A program made the translations under genes and the position numbers. From Achromobacter denitrificans NBRC 15125 (lineage in GTDB: Bacteria > Pseudomonadota > Gammaproteobacteria > Burkholderiales > Burkholderiaceae_B), in assembly GCF_001571365.1 (NCBI RefSeq), contig NZ_BCTQ01000006.1:1-64000 (forward strand): DNA of 64,000 nt. The letters are read 5' to 3'. Each line of letters starts with the position of its first letter. The first letter of the stretch is position 1. Shown here piece after piece: positions 8,028 to 16,283 of the stretch. The notes under the pieces were generated by a model. It was given only the letters and a program-made list of their open reading frames with translations, did not search any database and had not been told where the DNA came from.

Positions 8028-8948
8028 ATGGCCACCAAGAAACCCAAGGGATTGGGCCGCGGACTGGACGCCTTGCTCGGCGCCGACGCGCCCGCCATCG
8101 ATAACATCGGCAAGGCCGCGGCCAAGCCCGAGGGTCCGCCGTCCACGTTGCCCGTCTCGAAGATGCGCGCTGGCAAATACCAGCCGCGCACGCGCATGGA
8201 CGAGGGCGCATTGGGCGAGCTGGCCGAATCGATCCGCACGCAAGGCATCATGCAACCCATTCTCGTGCGCGCGCTGGGCGAAGCCGCCCCCGGCCACTAC
8301 GAAATCATCGCGGGCGAACGCCGTTTCCGCGCCGCCCAGATCGCCGGCCTGAAGGAAGTGCCCGTGCTGGTCCGCGAGGTGGCCGACGAGAATGCGGCAG
8401 TCATGGCGCTGATCGAGAACATCCAGCGCGAAGACCTCAATCCCCTGGAAGAAGCGCAGGGCGTGCGCCGCTTGCTGGACGAATTCGGCCTTACGCATGA
8501 ACAGGCCGCGCAGGCGATCGGCCGCTCGCGTTCCGCCACCAGCAATCTGCTGCGCCTGCTCAACCTGGCCGCGCCGGTGCAGACCATGCTGCTGGCCGGC
8601 GACGTGGACATGGGCCATGCCCGCGCGCTGCTGGCCGTGGATGCGGCCACGCAGATCCAGCTGGCCAACCTGATCATCGCGCGCCGCCTGTCGGTGCGCG
8701 AAGCCGAAAAGCTGGTCGCCAAGACCGCCAAGGACGCCGACGCGTCCGCCTCGCCCAAGAAAAAGGCCAATGGCGCATCGCGCGACCTGACCCGCCTCGA
8801 AGAAGCCCTGTCCGACCATCTCGGCACGCGCGTTGCGCTGAAGGTGGGCGCCAAGGAAAAAGGGCAGATCGTCATCGATTTCCACGGCTGGGAGCACCTG
8901 AATTCCCTGCTGGAACGCCAGGGACTGTCCGGAGTGGTGGATGCCTGA
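8028..8948 (+). CDS. parB: Chromosome-partitioning protein ParB (Spo0J)
   Basis: A 306-residue CTP-dependent DNA clamp that loads at parS and stimulates ParA. The N-terminal ParA-contact segment is KPKGLGRGLDALLG (residues 5-18). The CTP-binding boxes include GERRFRAA (96-103) and ENIQRED (130-136). The HTH that reads parS is LTHEQAAQAIGRSRSATSN (about 155-173), and a C-terminal dimerisation region follows a lysine-rich linker. The ATG at 8028 is chosen because GGAAAGAGGA precedes it and the protein then begins with the conserved ParB N-terminus. Ten parS-like sites lie 4.4-6.4 kb upstream. The stop overlaps the next gene by 8 bp. Confidence 0.97.
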   Translation: MATKKPKGLGRGLDALLGADAPAIDNIGKAAAKPEGPPSTLPVSKMRAGKYQPRTRMDEGALGELAESIRTQGIMQPILVRALGEAAPGHYEIIAGERRFRAAQIAGLKEVPVLVREVADENAAVMALIENIQREDLNPLEEAQGVRRLLDEFGLTHEQAAQAIGRSRSATSNLLRLLNLAAPVQTMLLAGDVDMGHARALLAVDAATQIQLANLIIARRLSVREAEKLVAKTAKDADASASPKKKANGASRDLTRLEEALSDHLGTRVALKVGAKEKGQIVIDFHGWEHLNSLLERQGLSGVVDA

Positions 8949-9945
8949 TCGCGCGCTGCCTGTCATCGCCGTATTGGCGACGGGCGGCACGATCGCCGGC
9001 GCCCAGGCCGACGCGACCTCCGCGGGCTACAAGGCGGGGTCGTTCTCCGTCGCCGACCTGCTGGCCGCCGTGCCGCAGTTGGCGGGCATCGCCGACATCC
9101 GCGCCGAACAGATCGCCAACGTCGGCAGCCAGAACATGACGCACGACGTGTGGCGGGCCCTGGCCAGCCGCGTGGACGCGTTGTGCCAGGACGCATCGGT
9201 GGCGGGCATCGTCATCACGCACGGCACGGACACGCTGGAAGAGACGGCGTATTTCCTCAGCCTGGTGATCCGCCACGATAAGCCCATCGTGCTGGTGGGC
9301 GCCATGCGTCCCGCCACCGCGCTGGGCGCCGAGGGCCCGGCCAATCTGTATAACGCCGTGGCGCTGGCGCGCCATCCCGACGCCCGCGGCCGCGGGCCGC
9401 TCGTCGTCATGAACGAGGACGTGCACTACGCGCGCGAGATCCAGAAGATCGCCAGCGCCGGATTGTGCGCGTTCGGCTCGCCGAACCGGGGCCGCGCCGG
9501 CGTAATGCATGGCGGCGCGCCGGTCTTCTATTCCCGCAACACCACCGCGCACACCACTGAAAGCGAGTTTTCACTCGCATTGCTGGAGAAGGCCGGATGG
9601 CCTCGCGTGGACGTGGTCTATGCGCACGCCGATCTTCAGGCCGACCTGATCGATTTCCTGGCAGGCGCGGCCGACGGCATCGTGCTGGCAGGCGTCGGCG
9701 ACGGCAATGCAACCGATCTCGCCATCGACGGATTGCTGCGCGCGGCGGCCGGCGGCGTGGCGATCGTGCGCTCCAGTCGCACCGGCAGCGGGTTCGTGGC
9801 GCGCGATGTCGAGATCGACGATGGCGGCATGGGATTCGTCGCCGCGCGCGACCTGAATCCGCAAAAGGCGCGCATCCTGCTGATGCTGGGCCTGTCCCTC
9901 ACGCGGGACGCGGTGGCCTTGCAGCGCCTGTTCGACCGCTATTGA
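8941..9945 (+). CDS. L-asparaginase (type I/II amidohydrolase)
   Basis: A 334-residue asparaginase that hydrolyses L-asparagine to aspartate and ammonia. The first catalytic motif LATGGTIAG lies at residues 12-20, with Thr17 as the likely nucleophile. The second motif HGTDTLEETA is at about residues 94-103, and VGAMRPATALGAEGP follows. There is no signal peptide before the first strand, so a cytoplasmic location is inferred although the sequence resembles type II enzymes. Its ATG lies inside the end of parB, indicating coupling to the par operon. It converges with the LysR gene 16 bp away. Related amidohydrolases act on glutamine as well, so strict specificity is uncertain. Confidence 0.9.
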   Translation: MPDRALPVIAVLATGGTIAGAQADATSAGYKAGSFSVADLLAAVPQLAGIADIRAEQIANVGSQNMTHDVWRALASRVDALCQDASVAGIVITHGTDTLEETAYFLSLVIRHDKPIVLVGAMRPATALGAEGPANLYNAVALARHPDARGRGPLVVMNEDVHYAREIQKIASAGLCAFGSPNRGRAGVMHGGAPVFYSRNTTAHTTESEFSLALLEKAGWPRVDVVYAHADLQADLIDFLAGAADGIVLAGVGDGNATDLAIDGLLRAAAGGVAIVRSSRTGSGFVARDVEIDDGGMGFVAARDLNPQKARILLMLGLSLTRDAVALQRLFDRY

Positions 9946-9961
9946 AGAAGGGGCGTGGCGG

Positions 9962-10837
9962 CTAGGCCGCCACGTCGCCTTGCTGCGCCAGGCCGAGATT
10001 GGTCCGCAGCATGTCATAGACCTGCCGCGTCAGCGGATTGATCAGGTCGCGCCTTATCCACAGGAAGTACGTCACGTCCGGCAAGGGCGGCAATCCTTCC
10101 TTTTCACCCAGCACGCGCATCTCCGGTCCCAGCAGTTCCACGCTGCGCGCCGTCACGCCCAGGCGCGCGCGCAGCGCCGCCTTTATCCCCACCAGGTTCG
10201 GCGCCACGTAATTGGTATGCCAGCGCACGCGCGCCTGCTCCAGCGCATTGAGAGCCAGGCGGCGGAAGATGCTGGGCTCGTCAGCCAGCACGAGCGGCAC
10301 CGGCGCGTGCGGGTCGTGGACATAGTCCGCGGACGCCAGCCACACCGTGGGCGAAGTGCGCAAGGCCACGCCCTCGAAGTCCTGGTCGAAACGCGTGGAG
10401 ATCGTGAGGTCGATCTCGCCGGCCCGCAGCGCGTCCATCAAGAACGGGCTGCGGTCGGTGCGGATCTCCAGTTTCACGCGCGGCGCCGAGCGCGCGATAT
10501 GCATGAGCAGCGTGGGCAGGATGGTGTCCGCCACGTCCAGCGGCGCGCCCAGCCGCAGGTCTCCTTCCAGCGGTCCGTCCTGCAGGGCGCGCAGCGCCTC
10601 GTCGTTGATGGCGAGGATGTGCCGGGCGTACTCCACCAGGCGCCGGCCGTGGGACGACAGCACTTTGTTGCGGCCCTGTTTTTCGAACAACGGCTGGCCG
10701 ATGGTGGATTCCAGCCGCTGCATCTGCTGCGTGACGGCCGACTGCGTTTTGTAGAGCCGGTTGGCCGCTTCCGAGAACGTTTCGTACTGGGCGATGGCGG
10801 TCAGGGTGCGGAGCAGGTCCAGGTCCAGGTTGCGCAT
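9962..10837 (-). CDS. LysR-family transcriptional regulator
   Basis: A 291-residue LysR-type regulator. The N-terminal winged HTH starts at NLDLDLLRTL and contains the recognition segment SEAANRLYKTQSAVTQQMQR (about residues 22-41). The rest is a periplasmic-binding-like effector domain. It is transcribed divergently from the thiol dioxygenase operon with a 114-bp gap, the classic arrangement for a LysR protein that controls its neighbour. A sulfur amino-acid or derived metabolite is an inferred effector, from neighbours only. Confidence 0.92.
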   Translation of the reverse strand: MRNLDLDLLRTLTAIAQYETFSEAANRLYKTQSAVTQQMQRLESTIGQPLFEKQGRNKVLSSHGRRLVEYARHILAINDEALRALQDGPLEGDLRLGAPLDVADTILPTLLMHIARSAPRVKLEIRTDRSPFLMDALRAGEIDLTISTRFDQDFEGVALRTSPTVWLASADYVHDPHAPVPLVLADEPSIFRRLALNALEQARVRWHTNYVAPNLVGIKAALRARLGVTARSVELLGPEMRVLGEKEGLPPLPDVTYFLWIRRDLINPLTRQVYDMLRTNLGLAQQGDVAA

Positions 10838-10951
10838 GGAAGCTTCAAAGTATTAGGAACGCTAATGGGATATTAAGGCAATTTAAATTGTTCGAGGTCG
10901 AACCGGGGGATACATTAAATCCGATAACGACCGACGACAGGGAAAATCAAA
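10838..10951. promoter_or_regulatory. Divergent LysR / dioxygenase control region
   Basis: A locally AT-rich 114-bp gap between the LysR gene and the dioxygenase gene. It holds a perfect 12-bp palindrome CAATTTAAATTG at 10879-10890, plus TTAGGAACGCTAA at about 10853-10865. These are candidate LysR binding half-sites. No clean sigma-70 promoter was recognised. Confidence 0.5.
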
Positions 10952-11539
10952 GTGAGCAATCCGCATCCTCATCAAGCCGGCATCGACGGCGCCATCGGAA
11001 ATATTAAGAAAACTGTAGGAAATAAGGGGCTGAACCGAGACAGTCTGAAGCTGGTCCTGGACGAGCTCGTCGGGCTGGCGGCTCACACCGACTGGTGGGC
11101 CGCGGACCGCTATCCCGCTCCGGAAGACGGCGAGCGCCAGGCGCGCTACCTGATCGCCGAAGATGCCGACAAAAGCTATGCGCTCTACCTGAACGTGATG
11201 CGCCCCGGCAAGCAGATCGTCCCGCACAATCACACGACCTGGGCCTGTATCGCCGCCGTGGAAGGCGTGGAGCACAACTACGTCTACGACCGCCTCGACG
11301 ACGGCTCCGTGGCCGGCGTGGGCCGCCTGGAAAAGACCGGCACCGTCGTCGTCGGCCCGGGCGCCGGCATCGCGCTGATGCCGGACGACATCCATGCCGT
11401 GGAAATCCAGGGCGACAGCGTCATCCGCCACCTGCACATGTATGGACGCGCGCTGGAAACCCTGAATGAACGCCTGGCGTTCGACCTGGAAGCCGGCACG
11501 TGCAAGGTCATGCCGATCGGCGTGCAGACGCGGCGCTGA
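10952..11539 (+). CDS. Cysteine dioxygenase-type thiol dioxygenase (cupin)
   Basis: A 195-residue cupin of the cysteine dioxygenase superfamily. These non-heme iron enzymes add dioxygen to the sulfur of cysteine or related thiols to give sulfinates. The likely iron-binding three-histidine set is His92 and His94 in PHNHTTW and His148 in PDDIHAV. The start codon is GTG, chosen because the protein then begins with MSNPHPHQ after a GACAGGGA ribosome-binding site. It is followed after 2 bp by a PLP lyase and then a rhodanese, so sulfur amino-acid turnover is likely. Cysteine versus 3-mercaptopropionate as substrate cannot be settled here. Confidence 0.82.
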   Translation: MSNPHPHQAGIDGAIGNIKKTVGNKGLNRDSLKLVLDELVGLAAHTDWWAADRYPAPEDGERQARYLIAEDADKSYALYLNVMRPGKQIVPHNHTTWACIAAVEGVEHNYVYDRLDDGSVAGVGRLEKTGTVVVGPGAGIALMPDDIHAVEIQGDSVIRHLHMYGRALETLNERLAFDLEAGTCKVMPIGVQTRR

Positions 11540-11541
11540 TC

Positions 11542-12726
11542 ATGGAAAAGCGCCTGCGGCCCGCCACGCGCCTGCTGCGCGCCGGGCGTCCCCACCAAGG
11601 CTGGGTGAATACGCCCGTCACGCGCGCCAGCACGTACGTCTTCGACAGCGTGCAGGCCTGGCGCGATACGCGCGCCCGCCGCGAAGAGGAACGCCTGCCG
11701 TCCTACGGCGCGCGCGGCACGGATAGCACCCATGCGCTCGAAGACGCGCTGATCGAGCTTGAGGCCGGCCATCGCGCCAAGCTGTACCCCACGGGCCAGG
11801 CGGCGATCGCCACCGTGCTGCTCGCCTATCTGCGGGCCGGCGACCATGTGCTGCTTACCGACGCGGTGTACGAGCCCGTGCGCCGTTTCTGCGCCGAGCA
11901 CCTGTCGCGGCTGGGGATCGAATACACCTATTACCGGCCGGACGGCGCCGGCGTCGCGGCGCTCATCCGCCCCAACACGCGGATGATCTACGCGGAATCC
12001 CCCGGCTCGTTGACCTACGAGATGCCGGACCTGCCCGCGCTCGCGGAACTGGCGCGCCGGCACGAGTGCTGGCTGGCTGTGGATAACACCTGGGCGTCCG
12101 GCCTGCTCCAGCAGCCGCTCGCACTGGGCGCGGACATCTCCATCCTGGCGGCCACCAAATACCTGGGCGGACATGCCGACGTGATGATGGGCGCCGTCGT
12201 GACCAACGCGCGCGCCTGGCGCGCCCTGGAGCGCGCCACCATAGACCTGGGCCAGACCGTTGGCGCCGATGACGCCTATCTGGTGCTGCGCGGCATGCGT
12301 TCGCTGCCGCTGCGCCTGGCCCAGCACGCCCGCAGCGCCTTGCGCGTCGCGGATTGGCTGCTGGGTCGCCCGGAAGTGGCGCGGGTACTGTGCCCGGCCT
12401 TGCCGGGAGATCCTTCGCATGCGCTCTGGCAGCGCGACTGCCGCGGCGCCAACGGCCTGCTGACGGTGGAGTTCTCCCGTGAATACCGCGACGAGGACGT
12501 CGAGCGCCTGATCGACGCCCTCCAGCTTTTCGGCATCGGCGCTTCGTGGGGCGGTTTTGAAAGCCTCGTGATCCCGGTGCGCCTGGAAAGCTGCCGGTCT
12601 CTGCCCGAAGCCGAGCCGCGCGGGGCCATGGCGCGCCTGCATATCGGCCTGGAGGATCCCGAAGACCTGATCGCCGATCTCGAACACGCGCTGTCCGCGC
12701 TTTCCCCCGTTTCCCGTTCCCTCTGA
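11542..12726 (+). CDS. PLP-dependent cystathionine lyase-like enzyme (Cys/Met metabolism family)
   Basis: A 394-residue fold-type I PLP enzyme of the Cys/Met metabolism family, closest in style to cystathionine beta-lyase (MetC). The PLP lysine is in ATKYLGGHAD (Lys206), preceded by the cofactor aspartate in AVDNTWASG (Asp181). YPTGQAAIATVLL (about 82-94) is the phosphate-binding segment. The start at 11542 is preferred over the longer frame because it lies directly after the dioxygenase stop. Members cleave C-S bonds in cystathionine or cysteine, so it may supply or compete for the dioxygenase substrate. The exact substrate is inferred. Confidence 0.85.
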   Translation: MEKRLRPATRLLRAGRPHQGWVNTPVTRASTYVFDSVQAWRDTRARREEERLPSYGARGTDSTHALEDALIELEAGHRAKLYPTGQAAIATVLLAYLRAGDHVLLTDAVYEPVRRFCAEHLSRLGIEYTYYRPDGAGVAALIRPNTRMIYAESPGSLTYEMPDLPALAELARRHECWLAVDNTWASGLLQQPLALGADISILAATKYLGGHADVMMGAVVTNARAWRALERATIDLGQTVGADDAYLVLRGMRSLPLRLAQHARSALRVADWLLGRPEVARVLCPALPGDPSHALWQRDCRGANGLLTVEFSREYRDEDVERLIDALQLFGIGASWGGFESLVIPVRLESCRSLPEAEPRGAMARLHIGLEDPEDLIADLEHALSALSPVSRSL

Positions 12727-12731
12727 ATCCG

Positions 12732-14330
12732 ATGACGCACCCCACCCAAAATTCTTCCGTCGCCGACGTCGACTCGCACACGCTCAAGCAATGGCTGCAT
12801 GACGGCGGCGAGATCGCCCTGCTGGATGTGCGCGAGCATGGCCAGTATGGCGAGTCCCACCTGTTCTACGCCGTGCCGGTGCCCTACAGCCGGCTGGAGG
12901 TGGAGGTGCTGCGGCTGGCGCCGCGGTGCGATGTGCGGATGGCGGTCTATGACGAGGGGGGCGTCGACGATACGGCCGCGCGCGCGGCGCGCGCCCTGGC
13001 CGCGCTGGGCTACACCCACGTGCACCGCCTGGCCGGAGGCATCGCCCAGTGGCGGCAGGATGGCTACGCCGCATTCGCCGGCGTGAACGTGCCCAGCAAA
13101 ACGTTCGGCGAACTGGCCGAAGAAGTTTTCCACACCCCGCGCATCGGCGCGCGCGAGTTGGCCGAGCGCCAGCGGCGCGGCGACGACCTGATCGTGCTGG
13201 ACGGCAGGCCCTATGCCGAATACCAGAAGATGAGCATTCCGGGCGGCGTGTGCTGCCCCAATGGCGAACTGGCGCTGCGCGCCCATACGCTGGCCAGCAA
13301 CCCCCGGACCACCATCGTCATCAATTGCGCCGGCCGCACGCGCAGCATCATCGGCGCGCAGACGCTGATCAACCTGGGCGTGCCCAATCCCGTCTATGCC
13401 CTGGAAAACGGCACGCAGGGCTGGTATCTGGAAGACCTGCAGCTGGAGCACGGCGCGCTGCGCCGCTATGGCGACGACATTGCCGCGCAGGACGTGCCCG
13501 CGCTGGCGCAACGCTCTGCCGCGCTGGGGGAGCGCCATGGCGTGCCCACGGTTTCCGCGGGCGAGGTCCAGGCGTGGCTGCGCGACGGCACGCGCAGCAC
13601 GTTCCTGTGCGATGTGCGCAGCGCGGAGGAATACGCGCGGGGCAGCCTGCCCGGCGCGCAGCATACGCCGGGCGGGCAGTTGATCCAGGCCACCGACCAG
13701 TACGTCGCCGTGCGCGGCGCGCGCATCGTGGTGTTCGATGCCGAAGGCGTGCGCGCGCCGGTCATCGCCAGCTGGCTCAGGCAGATGGGCTGGGACGCCA
13801 GCGTGCTGAAGGAAGGCGTGAACGCCGCGCTGCCACGCGCCGAGGACGACACGCCGGCGCCGGCTATCCGCGTGCTGGACGACGCCGAGCTCGCCGCCGC
13901 GTTGACGCAAGGCGCGCAGCTTCTCGATATCCGGCCCGGGATGCGCTACCGCGCCCAGCATATCGCCGGCGCGCGCTGGGCGATCCGTCCGCGTTTCGAC
14001 CGCCTGCGCCTGGACGCTTCGCGGCCGGTGGTGCTGCTGGCCGAAGACATCGCGCTGGCCGCATGGGCGGCGCAGGATCTGCGGGCGCTGGGCGTGAACG
14101 ATATCAGCGCCAATGCCGGCACGCCGGCCAGCTGGTCGGGGCAGGGCATCGCGCTCGAATCCACGCCCGCCGAGCCCGCCGACGCCGAGTGCATCGATTA
14201 CCTGTTCTTCGTGCATGACCGCCACGACGGCAACAAGGCGGCGGCGCGCCAGTACCTGGCCTGGGAGACCAACCTGGTCAGGCAGATAGACGAACGCGAG
14301 CGCGCGGCCTACCGCTTCCCGGCCCGTTGA
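12732..14330 (+). CDS. Multidomain rhodanese-like sulfurtransferase
   Basis: A 532-residue protein built from four rhodanese-like repeats, at roughly residues 15-115, 135-235, 275-370 and 380-480. Each has a recognisable core, such as LLDVREHGQYG, VLDGRPYAEYQ, LCDVRSAEEYARG and LLDIRPGMRYR. Only the second repeat keeps a catalytic cysteine, in INCAGRTRSI (Cys199). The equivalent loops of the other three lack Cys. This suggests one active sulfur-transfer site with three structural or regulatory domains. It starts 5 bp after the PLP lyase, in the same operon as the thiol dioxygenase, and could move persulfide sulfur released from cysteine. Confidence 0.85.
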   Translation: MTHPTQNSSVADVDSHTLKQWLHDGGEIALLDVREHGQYGESHLFYAVPVPYSRLEVEVLRLAPRCDVRMAVYDEGGVDDTAARAARALAALGYTHVHRLAGGIAQWRQDGYAAFAGVNVPSKTFGELAEEVFHTPRIGARELAERQRRGDDLIVLDGRPYAEYQKMSIPGGVCCPNGELALRAHTLASNPRTTIVINCAGRTRSIIGAQTLINLGVPNPVYALENGTQGWYLEDLQLEHGALRRYGDDIAAQDVPALAQRSAALGERHGVPTVSAGEVQAWLRDGTRSTFLCDVRSAEEYARGSLPGAQHTPGGQLIQATDQYVAVRGARIVVFDAEGVRAPVIASWLRQMGWDASVLKEGVNAALPRAEDDTPAPAIRVLDDAELAAALTQGAQLLDIRPGMRYRAQHIAGARWAIRPRFDRLRLDASRPVVLLAEDIALAAWAAQDLRALGVNDISANAGTPASWSGQGIALESTPAEPADAECIDYLFFVHDRHDGNKAAARQYLAWETNLVRQIDERERAAYRFPAR

Positions 14331-14493
14331 GAGGCCGCGCCGTCCGGGCCCGTAGGGGGCCGGCGGCCTGGCCGATGCATCCACACAGACAGTACGCCCC
14401 GCGGCGCGCGCCGCCGGGGTGCGGACGGTTCATGGGGAACCGGAACGCAAAGGACGGCCGAATCAGCGGCCGCCAACACAAGGGGAAATCCAG

Positions 14494-15489
14494 ATGAAGC
14501 ACATCGCATCGAACGTTTGCAGGACCGCGGCCATTGCCGGCCTGTTGTGGGCAGGCGCCGTCCATGCCCAGGCGCCCGCGCCGCTGGCCGACTATCCCAG
14601 GCAGGCCATCACCATCGTGTCGCCGTTCCCGCCCGGGGGCGGCAACGACGGCGTCGCCCGCCTCATCGCCCAGGAGCTCGGCACCATCACCGGCCAGAGC
14701 GTGGTGGTGGAAAACCGCTCGGGCGCCGGCGGCAACCTCGGCACCGCGCAGGTGTCGCGCGCCAAGGCCGACGGCTATACCCTGGTGATGTCGCAGACCA
14801 GCGTGATGGCCGTCAATCCGCGCCTGTACAAGAACGTGGGCTTCGATCCGTTGAAGGATTTCACGCCCATCTCGCAGATCACGTCCGCGCCGCTGGTGCT
14901 CGTGGCGCGCACCGAGAGCCCGTACAAGACCCTGAACGACTACCTGGAAGCGGCGCGCAAGCAGCCTGGCGTCATCACCTACGCCACGCCCGGCAACGGC
15001 ACCATGAGCCACCTGATGGGCGCGCTGGTGTCGCAGAAGGCGGGCGTGAAGCTCGTGCACGTGCCGTACCGCGGCGCGGCGCCGGCCATCACCGACCTGA
15101 TGGGCGGCACGGTAGACATGCTGATCACTTCCCCGGCATCGGCCGAGCCCATGGTCGCCGCGGGCAAGTTGCGCATCCTGGCGCTCAGCCACGAAAACAG
15201 CATCGGCCTGTTCAAGGGCGCGCCCACGCTCAAGCAGGCGGGCATGGAAGGGATCACCGCCGATGACTGGTACGGGCTCTTCGCGCCGGCGGGCACGCCG
15301 CCCGAGCGCATCGCCTATCTGGCGCAAGCGGTGGGGCAGGCGATGAAATCGCCCAGCGTGATCGCGAAGATCAACAGCGGCGGCAGCTGGGCGGTGGGCA
15401 GCCAGCCCGATGCGTTCAAGGCGCGGCTGCAGGAAGACACGGTCTATTGGGCCGGCATGGTGAAGGCCGCCGGCGTGTCGCTGGATTGA
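14494..15489 (+). CDS. Bug-type tripartite tricarboxylate transporter solute receptor
   Basis: A 331-residue secreted binding protein of the Bug family. The signal peptide ends at about residue 25 (AGAVHAQA). The family motif YPRQAITIVSPFPPGGGND follows, then VVVENRSGAGGNLG and HVPYRGAAPAITDLMGG. The ATG at 14494 is chosen because AAGGGGA precedes it and the signal peptide starts there. No TctA or TctB membrane subunits are nearby, as is common for the many orphan Bug receptors of Alcaligenaceae. It lies 163 bp after the rhodanese gene and converges with the DeoR gene. The ligand is unknown; organic acids are typical for the family. Confidence 0.92.
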   Translation: MKHIASNVCRTAAIAGLLWAGAVHAQAPAPLADYPRQAITIVSPFPPGGGNDGVARLIAQELGTITGQSVVVENRSGAGGNLGTAQVSRAKADGYTLVMSQTSVMAVNPRLYKNVGFDPLKDFTPISQITSAPLVLVARTESPYKTLNDYLEAARKQPGVITYATPGNGTMSHLMGALVSQKAGVKLVHVPYRGAAPAITDLMGGTVDMLITSPASAEPMVAAGKLRILALSHENSIGLFKGAPTLKQAGMEGITADDWYGLFAPAGTPPERIAYLAQAVGQAMKSPSVIAKINSGGSWAVGSQPDAFKARLQEDTVYWAGMVKAAGVSLD

Positions 15490-15496
15490 TGCCGCC

Positions 15497-16258
15497 TCAG
15501 ACGGCGACGACGCGGCCGACCGCCGACTTCAAGGCGGCAAAGGCCGCCGACTTCTGCGCGCTGGTGTTCGTGACCAGGTGGTCGATGCGGTCGGCGCCGC
15601 AATAGGACACCCGGCTGCACAGGCCGATCTTGCTGAAATCGGCCAGCAGCACCAGCTGCTTGGCGTTGGCGGTCATGGCGCGCGCCACTTCGGCCTCGCG
15701 CAGGTCGTAGTTGGTGGCGCCGCATTCCGCGTCCACGCCCACCGGCGACAGCAGGGCCAGGTCGGCGCGGTAGCGGTGTATCTCCGCGATGGTGATCTCG
15801 CCGGCGGTGGCGCACACCGGGCCGCCGACCGAGCCGCCCAGCATGATGAGCTGGTTCGCGCCACTGCCCGCAGTGCCCACTTTCAAGGCCACGTCGAAAG
15901 AGTTGGTGATGACGGTCAGGCCGGACAGCTTGGCCAGTTCGTCGGCCAGCACGCTGGTGGTGCTGCCGGCATCCAGGAACAGGGTCTGGCCGCTGGACAC
16001 CAGGCCCGCCGCCGCGCGGGCGATGGCGCGCTTGTACTTGACGCGGGTGTGCACGCGTTCCGCGATGGGAGGCTCGCTGTGCACCGGCACGGCGCCGCCG
16101 TGCACGCGGCGCAGTTCTCCCAGCGCTTCCAGTTCCAGCAGATCGCGCCTGACGGTTTCGCGCGATACCCCGAGTTCTCCGACGATACGGTCGGTCGATA
16201 CCTGCTGCAATGAAGACAGCAGGGCGCGGATTCTCTGATACCGCTCTTCTTGCCACAT
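15497..16258 (-). CDS. DeoR-family transcriptional regulator
   Basis: A 253-residue DeoR/GlpR-type repressor. The N-terminal HTH contains VGELGVSRETVRRDLLELEA (about residues 26-45). A sugar-phosphate-isomerase-like effector domain follows, with DAGSTTSVLADEL and TNSFDVALKV. It is the last gene of the transporter operon, 25 bp after the permease, so it is likely autoregulated with the importer. DeoR proteins usually sense phosphorylated small molecules, which fits an importer and phosphatase neighbourhood. Confidence 0.92.
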   Translation of the reverse strand: MWQEERYQRIRALLSSLQQVSTDRIVGELGVSRETVRRDLLELEALGELRRVHGGAVPVHSEPPIAERVHTRVKYKRAIARAAAGLVSSGQTLFLDAGSTTSVLADELAKLSGLTVITNSFDVALKVGTAGSGANQLIMLGGSVGGPVCATAGEITIAEIHRYRADLALLSPVGVDAECGATNYDLREAEVARAMTANAKQLVLLADFSKIGLCSRVSYCGADRIDHLVTNTSAQKSAAFAALKSAVGRVVAV

Positions 16259-16283
16259 GTCCGATGCTTCCTAGTCTATGTCC

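Noticed and set aside
12276-14384. A 702-codon frame on the minus strand opposite the lyase and rhodanese genes
   Set aside because: It is a GC-driven shadow. The plus-strand frames contain complete PLP and rhodanese motifs.
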